Of a stretch of 64,000 bases of DNA, positions 43,547 through 53,100 are shown in pieces. Source of the stretch: Pseudomonadota bacterium (GTDB lineage: Bacteria > Pseudomonadota > Alphaproteobacteria > Rhizobiales > Rhizobiaceae). Position 1 is the stretch's first letter; each line of letters starts with the position of its first letter. The stretch covers positions 62,001-126,000 of the forward strand of contig JAEXYH010000075.1 of NCBI GenBank assembly GCA_023451735.1. The letters are read 5' to 3'. The notes below the pieces were generated by a model, which was not told the origin of the DNA, ran no database searches, and worked only from the letters and a program-made list of their open reading frames with translations. The position numbers and the translations under genes are program-made.

Positions 43547-43902
43547 GCAATACTCTCACAATCCCCTATCCACCCGGCGGGCAACTCGTCTGCGGTGTGG
43601 GGCAGATGCCCAAGGTGAAGATAATTGGCGGACAGGTGCATGCGGAATGCTGTATGCCGCCTTCTGGAATGAAGCTCCGGCAAGGGGGTGAACTGACGCT
43701 CCAAGGCAAACGCTGGGTGCTATCCGAGGTGAAGGAGGAGCAATATAATCGTGATCGAGGTAATGTCAGCTTCATCGATGAGGAAATCATCAGCGCCGGC
43801 CGGTACGAGTTTGTGGACAGTCTCGGGCGAGGAATCGTTGTGCTCTTCCAGGTTCCCGGTGAAGGCTCCGAAGGCACTACTCCGCCGGCGGTCGCATACT
43901 AG
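43543..43902 (+). CDS. Small beta-rich protein coupled to the membrane protein
   Basis: 119 residues starting within the ATGA overlap at 43543. It is mostly beta-strand-like (VKIIGGQVHAECCMPPSGMKL, GGELTLQGKRWVLSEVKEEQY, DEEIISAGRYEFVDSLGRGIVVLFQV), with three cysteines near the N-terminus (LVCGVG and AECCMPP). No signal peptide and no known family. Co-translation suggests that it binds the cytoplasmic part of the preceding membrane protein. Confidence 0.6.
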   Translation: MSNTLTIPYPPGGQLVCGVGQMPKVKIIGGQVHAECCMPPSGMKLRQGGELTLQGKRWVLSEVKEEQYNRDRGNVSFIDEEIISAGRYEFVDSLGRGIVVLFQVPGEGSEGTTPPAVAY

Positions 43903-44114
43903 ATTCAGTGTCTGGTTGCGAGGCGTTACAAGTGCGCCATCCGTCCTAAATTCGATTGTTTGAGACGCCACGCACGATGCCCACCCATTATTCGGGAGTG
44001 AAGGAAATCAGGCGCAAAGGTTGAAATTCTGGCGTTTTCGATGCTTTCTGGTTAGGCGAAAGGCAACTTGAGGGGGTTATCCGCTCGGAAACTGCTAATC
44101 CGCAGCCCACCCCA
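43903..44114. other. Intergenic, no gene seen
   Basis: A gap between the small beta-rich gene and the alpha/beta-hydrolase remnants on the other strand. Nothing is supported. Confidence 0.4.
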
Positions 44115-44204
44115 TTACGGACATCGCTGGAGGAAGACGAGGGCTCGTACTCCAGAACCGCAATCTTCGATATGAAGTTCGGTATTGTTGGCTTTGATCT
44201 TCAT
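44115..44204 (-). pseudogene. Alpha/beta-hydrolase, N-terminal fragment only
   Basis: A good start (AAAGGA before the ATG at 44204) opens MKIKANNTELHIEDCGSGVR then ALVFLQRCP and a TAA. This is the typical first strand pair of alpha/beta-hydrolases (LHxxDxGSGxPALVFLHG), but the HG motif is destroyed and the rest is missing. It lies directly downstream of a second hydrolase remnant, so two tandem hydrolase genes were both truncated. Confidence 0.6.
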
Positions 44205-44239
44205 GGCGGCAATCCTTTGTTCTCAAAGAAATTGGGTAT

Positions 44240-44690
44240 TCAGGCTGCGGCCTGAAGAATGAAGTTCACAACGATATCCGGATGGGACAACATCGATCGC
44301 CAGATCCTGATCACCAACGAGATAGAATGTTGGGCGCGTCCGCCATGCCGCATCGCTTAGCGTGCCGCCGAGTGCAGCGCCGTTGACCGGACCCTGCGTC
44401 GCGTAAAGGACTTTCTGTTCAACCTCGTCGAGATCCTGAGCAAAAAGTGTCGAAATGCCGGTTTCGGTGAGTGAGAGAAAACCAGCCGCATCCGGTCTGA
44501 TCTCGGCGTTCAGCGGCGCGGCCTCAAACTGCGCGAACAGCGATCCAGCCGATTCACCTGCATCCGGGGCAAATGCATCGATATAGACAAGCCGCGCAAC
44601 CTTCGGGTCGTTACCGGCCTGGCCGATGACCGCGCTGGCATAACTGTGGCCGACGAGCACGACATCACCATAGGCAAGCGCGATGGCCGT
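44240..44690 (-). pseudogene. Alpha/beta-hydrolase remnant, N-terminus missing and internal deletion
   Basis: The readable part starts DVVLVGHSYASAVIGQAGND, with the nucleophile elbow GHSYA, and continues RLVYIDAFAPDAGES to RTRPTFYLVGDQDLAID. The usual first 80 residues are absent. After AID the frame shifts: a second frame supplies only the family's last residues, PDIVVNFILQAAA and stop at 44240. So about 30 residues including the catalytic His are gone. It abuts the stop of the L,D-transpeptidase gene, suggesting that this cluster inserted into or replaced the hydrolase gene. Confidence 0.7.
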
Positions 44691-44705
44691 TTTGTTGCGT
44701 GTCCG

Positions 44706-45290
44706 CTAGGGAACAACCGGAGTTCCGGTCAAGGGCGGTGGGTCGCCGTCTGAGACGTTCTCGTCCATAGTGCCCTGCGGTCCGTTCGGACCTACCGTGA
44801 GCGTCACGTCACCCGGAAACAGGAAGGCGTTGTCGCGCATAGCTTGGACCAGCGCCGCAAGATCTCTTTCCAGCACACGAATGCAGCCGTTGGTCGGACG
44901 CAAATGGCTAGGCAGAGGGGTCGGCGTCGAGATCTGCCTTCCTGAGTGGATCAATAAACCTGTCCTGCCGTTGTTCTTTGCCGTTAGCGCGTCGCCGCTG
45001 ACGGGGTCGAGGACGATCACTCCGCTGGAGCCGTAGACATCCGCGGGATGGTTGGTGTTTGCTCCGCTCCGAAGCACCATCGGCAAACGATAACCGCCGG
45101 TAGGGGTGTCGCCGAACGGAAGGGTGGAAAGGCCGTTCGGATTTCCATGGGCGGCGGCGGTGTTGCGGGCCGCCCGCCCGAGTGCGGGAATTGGTCCGAA
45201 TAGGGTCAAGCCGGTGATGGTATCAACCATCTCAAGGGTACCGGTGTTGCGACGATCATTCGGAAGTCGAACGCGAATTTCCAATGGCAT
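44706..45290 (-). CDS. L,D-transpeptidase (YkuD-fold) catalytic-domain protein
   Basis: 194 residues; the start at 45290 is chosen because AAGGAG lies 7 nt upstream, inside a slightly longer frame. The YkuD signature is visible as GLLIHSGRQ (His 115) and RPTNGCIRVLERDL (Cys 136, Arg 138), the H...(S/T)xGC(I/V)R catalytic pattern. YkuD enzymes form or remodel peptidoglycan 3-3 cross-links or attach proteins to it. It is unusual that there is no signal peptide or membrane anchor, which suggests a cytoplasmic substrate, export by a special route, or use as an effector. It forms a minus-strand pair with the membrane protein upstream and faces away from the giant genes. Confidence 0.8.
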   Translation of the reverse strand: MPLEIRVRLPNDRRNTGTLEMVDTITGLTLFGPIPALGRAARNTAAAHGNPNGLSTLPFGDTPTGGYRLPMVLRSGANTNHPADVYGSSGVIVLDPVSGDALTAKNNGRTGLLIHSGRQISTPTPLPSHLRPTNGCIRVLERDLAALVQAMRDNAFLFPGDVTLTVGPNGPQGTMDENVSDGDPPPLTGTPVVP

Positions 45291-45353
45291 ATGATGCTCC
45301 TTCACGGACATTTTGTTGCGCCAACGGCATAGGTCGTATCCCGCACGATCTTG

Positions 45354-46994
45354 CTAGACCGGCGTGACGTCCGGCTTTGCCAACATCTTCATACCGAGAT
45401 AGCTGCCATGGCTGAGCGCTAGCAGCGCAATGAACGTCTCGTTCAGATGCGGATAGGATTTGGTCTTCGCCCAAACAAGCCAATCCTGGCCGAGCTGGAT
45501 TGCCCAAAGCTCGCTGCCGGTCAGCGCCACGAAAACAATCATCAGGACAAAAGTGATGACGAAATACTGGAAGCGCGAGACGTCGATTTCGTTGCGGTTG
45601 GCGATTTCTTCACCGCGGAAAAAATCGAGGAAGCTCCAACCATTTTCCGCAAGCTTGACCTCCACGCGGCCCACATTGGTCGCGCTAGGATCCGCCATGA
45701 TGTCGCGTTCTGCGTTGGGCTGCGGCGGCTGGGTGCTTTTGGTAACCAGAATCAAGCCGCTGAGTGGCGTGGTGCCAATCGATATACCGAGCAAAGCCCA
45801 TATCTCCCACGGATATTGCGGCAAGCCCGCCTGCGAACCGGCCGCCCCGATCAGAAAGGTGCTGGTGACGGCAAAAAGGCTAAGGACCAGTATGCTCCAG
45901 AAGACCAGTTGCATCCGCGAGAGGCTCAGCCGGTTTCGAGAATCGATTAGCACACCGAGCGCGCTTCCCCAGAAGCCCTTGCCGATGACTCTGGCGAGAA
46001 TCATCAGCGTGCCAATCGCGGCAAACCACCAACCGGCGAGATTGACCGCCTGCGGCACCGCCACCGGGTCGTACCGGAAAGTTCTGTCAACAGCATCAGC
46101 CACCCGACGCGCCGCCGTGGTGCGGTCCGCCTCGTTGACGCCGGCAAGCGCCGGCGCCGCGAGGGTACGTTTTTCCGCGGCATTTTTGGCTGCAATTGCA
46201 AGGCCATCAAGTTGCAACAACGTCGCCCCGCCCTGTGTCGCGTCAGAGTTGCCGACCGCACCCTGCCACCAGGCTTGGCGTCCAGTTGGAAGGAGCTTGG
46301 CGTCGTCAACGATCTGTGACGCAATCAATCCCGCATCCTCTGCAAGACGAGGCTCCGCGTCCTCGACTGCCGCCTGGAGACGATTGGTGAGGCTGTCAGA
46401 GCTGAAAATGGCGGGTGAGGCGTCTGCTCCTTGCCAATAAGCTGCATAAGCGATCAGCAAGAACGCTGCCCCACAGACCAGCATGATTACTGCGGCCAGC
46501 CAGGCATAACGGAACTTGCTCTCACTGTGCGAACTGCGGCCGAGGGTCGGAGCCTTGGACGGGAAAAGCCCGGGACCGACCCCCTCGACCCCTTCGAACA
46601 CGTAAAGATGAAATGGTGCGCCACCGCCGGCAAAGATAAATGGACCGAATTCGTTGGCGGTCGACGCCGATGCTAGTGCTGGCGCTCGGTCGATCAGCCC
46701 ACTGTCACCCTGCGGCGCAAGCTGTTGAACCACGTAACCGAGCGTCGAGGCTGCTGCCGTCGTTTTGGCCTCGGCAACAGCAGCGTAGCAATCCTGCCAG
46801 GCAGCGAAGCTTTCCTGATCTCCCATTTCACTTATGCTCGGTTGCTCGCCGACAGGAAATCCTTGGCCCTTGCTCGCTAAAAGGCCGCGCGCCAGTGCGC
46901 GCCGAGCATGTCTTACTTGGTCGGGGTCCGACGGATGCGGCCGCCATCGTCGCGTCTCGGCAAACAAGACTGCTGCGGCGTCATCATCTGTCAT
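45354..46994 (-). CDS. Multi-pass membrane protein of unknown function
   Basis: 546 residues. A soluble N-terminal part (1-160) is followed by a helix (YAWLAAVIMLVCGAAFLLIAYAAYW), an approximately 150-residue likely periplasmic loop, and then four or more helices (WWFAAIGTLMILARVIG, LVFWSILVLSLFAVTSTFLIGAAG, IWALLGISIGTTPLSGLILV, YFVITFVLMIVFVALTG). Conserved-looking motifs are DSRNRLSLSRMQLVFWS, FFRGEEIANRNEIDVSRFQ and FIALLALSHGSYLGMKM. I have met this motif order in uncharacterised bacterial membrane proteins but know no named function. It lies head-to-head with the giant-gene operon (153 bp apart) and upstream of the L,D-transpeptidase, suggesting one shared envelope-related system. Confidence 0.75.
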   Translation of the reverse strand: MTDDDAAAVLFAETRRWRPHPSDPDQVRHARRALARGLLASKGQGFPVGEQPSISEMGDQESFAAWQDCYAAVAEAKTTAAASTLGYVVQQLAPQGDSGLIDRAPALASASTANEFGPFIFAGGGAPFHLYVFEGVEGVGPGLFPSKAPTLGRSSHSESKFRYAWLAAVIMLVCGAAFLLIAYAAYWQGADASPAIFSSDSLTNRLQAAVEDAEPRLAEDAGLIASQIVDDAKLLPTGRQAWWQGAVGNSDATQGGATLLQLDGLAIAAKNAAEKRTLAAPALAGVNEADRTTAARRVADAVDRTFRYDPVAVPQAVNLAGWWFAAIGTLMILARVIGKGFWGSALGVLIDSRNRLSLSRMQLVFWSILVLSLFAVTSTFLIGAAGSQAGLPQYPWEIWALLGISIGTTPLSGLILVTKSTQPPQPNAERDIMADPSATNVGRVEVKLAENGWSFLDFFRGEEIANRNEIDVSRFQYFVITFVLMIVFVALTGSELWAIQLGQDWLVWAKTKSYPHLNETFIALLALSHGSYLGMKMLAKPDVTPV

Positions 46995-47147
46995 GGCCCA
47001 TCCCCATAGTGCCCCTAACGAAATACAACCTACGCAATATTTATGCTCTCGACAATCGCCAGATTCTAATGTTGTTATTTACAAAATTATACTTCGCAGA
47101 CGTTCTTTCGCACTTGCCTCAGTCCTCTGAGGCAGAACGATGAAACG

Positions 47148-50100
47148 ATGACGGCTGCGTCCCGGGGGGCTTTTGACGGGGTGGGGGAAGCGATGCCGAG
47201 CCAAACTCGTGCGACCGCAATCGCATTTATTGCGACGCGAATGGCCAGCGCAGGTGAGCCCAGCCATATTGTGGCCGGCTCCCGACTGGTCGAGGGGCGT
47301 TGCCGTCAGTTTATCGGATTTTTCGACAGTGCTGGCCTTGACCAATGGCTGCGAGCAGACGGGCCGCTAACACCCAACGACGCTCTGAATTGCGTCTTTC
47401 AGAGTTTCCCTAAAGACGAGCAAACAGGTGCCTACGAGTTGCCTTTCGACTTCCCCCAGTCGACGCTGGCGCAAGCCGGGCTTTTTGCACGTCCGGTTGG
47501 TGGCGCATTGCGCACCATCTGCGTTCCCGACATTAGCCGCATTGCCTATTTCGTGGACGGTGTGGGCGATCGTCTGCAGCCGTTCGGTGAAGACTGGCAA
47601 GCTGCCATACCTCGCCTCATTCTCGACCTTGCCAACCCGGCATCCATCGGCACGGCCTCGGGCAGCAGCATTCTTGTCGTGCTGCCGTCGCCAGGCACTT
47701 CCCGAAAGCGACCTTCCTATCTTATCGTCGACCATCGGATGCGTCATCTGCTCAATGCTCATGCGACTGGCGACATGCCGGGCGAGTTTTCAAGAAGCGC
47801 CGCTGCGTTGCAGACCTGGCATGCGAATGTCGACGACCCTTGGCTCACTCACGGCAGCCTGCGCTATTCAGAGCTCGCTTTCTGGGCTGCGGGAGTCTCC
47901 GAACGCAATCGCGAGGACAGCACCGATCTTGCACGCTCCTGGGGATGGACACAGATCGCCAAAGTTGGCGGTTTGTATCCACCAACCACGCTTTATGCCC
48001 TTGCCAGCGACCGGGTAGTCGGTGCGGCGACTCTGGAAGGTATGCTGCGGGCCGTGGCATGGCGCCGTGCCGACGGCAACGGCGGCGGAATACCCGCAGT
48101 CAGAAAGATCGGTATTCGTCCCAACGCCGAGACGGCACCGGTGCGTGGCTTTGGTTTGCAGAGAATACCCGCAGATCACCATAATCCCATGCGGCTCGCG
48201 CCCGTGCTGTTTGGTGACTTTCCAATCGAGACGGCGACGGCCGACGCTGCGGTCCGTTCTCTCGCACTTCCCTCCGGTTTCAATATCAGCGCAGTCAGTG
48301 CGTTGAACGTCCGTCGGCCGCTACGGGCCGTGCAGGTGCTGGGCGATGTCGGCAATGTCACCACGGCCGAGTGGCTGAGGCCCGGGTCGACCGTCAACTG
48401 GCAATTCAGTCTGGAGATTCCAGCCGAGGCGCTGGACAAGGTCCCGACCTCGACCGGCAGGGCGCGGCCGCTTGAAGCCCTGCGGGACCTGCTGTCCAGC
48501 CATGCGCAGGCCCGGGCAGTCGCACGCGGGATGCCGCCATTTACCTTCGCGCCGCATTTTTCCCTGACCCCTGGCTTCGCCGGAGACTTTTGCCTGAACG
48601 GGACACTGAGCGATCTTTCGCCGGCACGGCGAACGATTGATTCAGACGAGCTTGCCCTATCGCTGCGGGCAAGTTTCCGGCTTAGTGAATCGCCTGGCCG
48701 GGCTACATGGCCGGCCGTTCAAACTCACGCCGGCGCCGCCTTGTCCGCGGGCAATTTTTTCCATTCGACCGAGCCGACTGAAGACGAGGAGACCCTGCTT
48801 GGTGAGGATCTCGGGGAAAGCGATTCCAGTGAGTTGAACCGATTTCTCAGTCAGCGTGTCGTGTTGCGCATTGCCGCTGCTGCCGGAACGCAAGATGGTG
48901 ATCCCGTGCGTATCGGTGCACTCGATCTTACCCTTCGCCGTCCGATGACGGATGCGCCGGCGCCTCTTGATGGCAACATCGTCAGAGTGACGTTGGCTCC
49001 CGCGATATCTCGCATCGGCGGCCAGCAAGGAATGCGCGTGCGCGTGATTGCCTCGTTTCCAGCCGCTGCTGCCCGGCCGGCGCGGCCGGACCGCCCTCCC
49101 GCCGACCGCGACATGGCAATCCAGGCAGCGCAGTTGGAGGACGCGCCCGAACTCCCTCTGCTCTTGCCCCTGGCAACGGCTCCATCCATAGGCGTGACCG
49201 GGTCGCTGCGAGTTGCGGAAGCATTTGGCTGGGGCCTAGACCCGCAGCTTTCGCTTTCCCTGACGCTCAGAGAACCTGTTGGCGGACCGCGGTCGGACGA
49301 AAGCTGGTTTGTGCTTGGTCGTGTTCCGATGCAGGTGGCGCGGTTGGAAATGCCGCCGCTTTCCCGCCGAGCGAATGCCGCGACAGGTCAGGTTGCAGTC
49401 TGGTCTTCAGGAGCAGAGACGGGCGGCAGCTGGCGCCTCCGGGACCCGGAGGAGGCGGCTACCATCATTCTTGGGCCGCAGGGCATTGGTGAGGCGATGG
49501 AGAAGGGCCGAAGTGAAGACGGTTACATTGATATCGTTCCCGATCGGCCCGCCGGCTTCCGTTTGACGCCGCCGGCCGTCATCGAGATAGATCCGTCTCC
49601 ACTCGATTCCGGTTTCGTCGAGCCCAGCTGGAATCTCGATCGTATTTTCGGACGTCCAGGGATCGTGGAGCCAGGCGCACGGCTCAAGCGCGCTGCCTAC
49701 GAGTTGCTATACGGTATGGTAGGGGCGATCAGTGATCGCGGCCTGAAGAATGGCCAATTGCGCCTTTCTGATACCGCAGCGCGCTACGGAATTGCGCCGA
49801 CCCGGCTGGCGCGGCCGTTGTCGGACAGCGATACGCTCCTGGGAGCATGGATCGACGACTGGAATAGTTTGCGCCGTGTCACGTTTACCCGGCCACTCAG
49901 CCTTGCCGTATCGCGCACGGACCGCCTTGACGGTTTTGAACTCGACGGCCCCGGCGTCGATTTCCGGCTGCGTACCAGCGCACGGCTCAAATATCCGATC
50001 CCCAATGTGCCGGTTCCTGAGCACGGCCCCTGGACGCATCCCTCTGAGCTTGACGCAACCCAGCCATCGGATGAGGGCCATCTTCCTGGCGGAGCTGGCT

Positions 50101-53100
50101 GGGCGTTCGAATCACCCAATATCGTCCAGTCCGTCTATGCGGCACCGCGCTCCAATGCCGGTCGTGTCCGTGATCTGGTGCTCACGCCGCTTGGCGGCTA
50201 TGGCAACGTACGCGGTCTGTTTGATAACCGTCGCACGGCAATCGAAGCGACAGTTGCCCTAGGGCGTACTCATTTCTTTGCCCTCGAACGGGTCGGAAGA
50301 ATTGGGGCGCTTTGGAACAAGGCGAAGCACGTCATCATTTATCGCCGCGAGGTGGTCCCACCCGGCCAGTTCTATAACGAGGCGCCTATAGGCCTGCAGC
50401 AGGACCAGCATGCCGGACGCGCGGTCTTGCGTAAATGGGAGGAATTCATCGAGATTCTCCAGCCGCAGCGCAACTACCCGGACCTCGCCGATGTCGCTGA
50501 TCGCACCGGTTTTGTAAGAGGCAGTCATTTCCAATCGCAGCGCATTCGCGTCGATTCGCGCTGGGGCGCCGACGTTGCCGGCGCCGGGTGGATGGTGCCG
50601 CTTTGGCGGAGCGTCTTTCGCGAGCTAAAGGTCTCGACAGAAGATTCTCCCGCCGCCATCTATCCCATGCCCCAGATCTCACTTGTCTGCGCAGGCCGCG
50701 ATGGACAGGAACACGAGCAGGAAATCCGCTATCCCGAAAACCTGATCTTCTTCGCCTCGACCAGACTTGGTGAAACAGACGATACCGACGCCTGGACTGT
50801 AACGGCAGGAATCGACTGGGCTGACGAGTTGTGGCCAGAGGTCCCATCCGAGCATGGCTCGGGCTCCCAGCCCCATGATGCAAGGCTCAGCAAGCCGGCT
50901 GTTGCTCCGCTCGAACATGGCCGCTTCGTCGTAGAACTTCTCAAAGGGCAGCCGGTCGCCGTCGCGCATGGCTTTGACGAGGAGCCGCCGCTCGCCGCAA
51001 TCGATTCTGTCACGATTTCGCGAGCCTCGCCGGTTGCGCCGCCTGCGGGTGCGGCAGCCCCCAAGACGCTCGCGGCAATCGACGAGATGGCGATGATTGT
51101 CGGTGACGCGCGTGCTGTGATCGGCAACCTGAAACGGGAAATCGAGACCGCGCCCCTTGCCGAGTTCAGTGCGCGACAACGCGGTGAACTTGTACGGCGA
51201 AGCCGCGAAGCGAAGAACGCCCTGAGCGGTATTTCGGAGGCAGCCGCCCGTTTGCGGGTTGCCGCTGGCGGTTCTAAGAGCGCGCGCGATGTTATCAATG
51301 ATCTCGACGCAAACGCACTCGTCCAACAAGGATGTGACGAGCTCAAGCGGGCTCTTCGGTCGGCAATCGATACCCGGCTTGCCGCGGCAAAAGCAGATGT
51401 AGTGCGGTTCACGAGCCGCCTCGACAGTGCACTGCAGGTTTCGGACGCGCGGCTAGCCGCTCTCGGTGCCGCAGTTTCCGGCGCGTTGTCGCAGGCCGCC
51501 TCTGACATCGATAGCGAATTTGCCGCGCTACTCATGATGCTCGACCGCGTTGAATATGCCGGCCTGGAAGCTGGCACGCAGGCTAGTGGCCGAATTGCAG
51601 CGGTACGCGATGAAATCGTACGCATGGTCGAAATCTTTGACGGCTGGCGTCAAGCCCAGGCCGAAGGACGAGAGTTTCTAGAAACTCTGATAGCTCAGGC
51701 CGCCGCTGCCGCGAGCGCGACAGCCGACGCCTTCAGCCAAGAATGCTTGGGGCTCGCCCGTTCGGCGCAGGCACTGAATGCCTCGGCTGCGGCTATAAAA
51801 GACGGGTTGGAGAGTGCAATCCGATCGGTGGAAGCGCGACAAGCCGATGTGCCGGCAGACCCGGCAAGTGTGCGTCAGGCTTTCGCAGATGCCGTGGCGG
51901 CGTTACGCCATCTGAAGGACTTTATCGATGCCGAGTTGACCGATGCGCAGCCGGGGCAGCCCATGGCGCTGTTGCAGTGGGTCACGCTCAATGCACGGGC
52001 CTGGGCTGGCCTACCGGCGGATCAGATTGACGCCGTTAAGGGCGAGTTGCAAACCAGGATGAAGGCGGTTCAGCAGACCCTCGCGGCTTTGGAGAACGAT
52101 ACCGCTGCCAAGGTAGGGGATCTGTCGCGCGAGGCGGCAACGAAGCTCGACAATGCGACGGCATTCGTCGCCGCCCTGGCTCAAGGCTGGCCATCACAGG
52201 TCGGGATCGTCCGTGCAGAAATCGAAGGCTGGCGCACCCGCATTCAGGCAGGTCTTTCGCGCTGCGCCCATCTTCCAAGCGAGGGGCTCGCGTCCGCACG
52301 TGCCTTCATCGGCGCAGTGCGTGGTGAGGTCTTGGCGCGTCAGAGAAGCGTCGAACAGACTCTCACGGCAGGTGCCGACGCTCTGGCAGACGGGGCCGAT
52401 GCACTTGTTGACAGCATCCGTGCCGAACTCGCCGGCACTGTCGGCGGCTGGAAGACCGACCTCGTCGCGTTCCTCGACAACCCTGCCTTCGGGCGTGTTA
52501 CGGATGCGGTCGAGGCGATTGCCAGCAAACTGCAGACGGCTGCAGATGATCTCACGGCCGAAATTACCGACCTAACCAACGCTGCCGATGCTGCGGTCGG
52601 CACGGTCGCCGGCATTGCTGAAGGTCGGCGTGCCGAACTTGGCCGGCTGATCGGCGCGGCCGACCGGGCCGCAAGTCGGGCCGAAAGTGTTCTTCAGCAA
52701 GGCGACCGCGCCTTGGCGCTAATGCGCGCCGTCGGTGACCCTCCGAAAGTCGAGATGCTCGATTTCAACCGGCCAGGCGTTGCCTATGTTTACAACGCCC
52801 TCGAACAGCGAGGCGTCAGGCTATCGCCCGTCGTCGCCCAGGTAAATCGCGCCGCCAGCACGGTTGCCGCGGCCGGGGAGGCTGCAAATGCGCTGAACGA
52901 CTTGTTGAGCGAATTCGGCTTGCGCATCCCGTTTCGCGAACTCGGCAAGACCTTGACGCCAGATCCGCTCAAAGATTTCGACCTGTCGCGCATATTCCCC
53001 CAAATGGGCGGACTTGATCTGACACATCTTCTGGGGGGCGAGAAATTTCCCTCTCTCGGCGGCAAATATGGTGACGCAATTCAGATCTCACATGGTTTCA

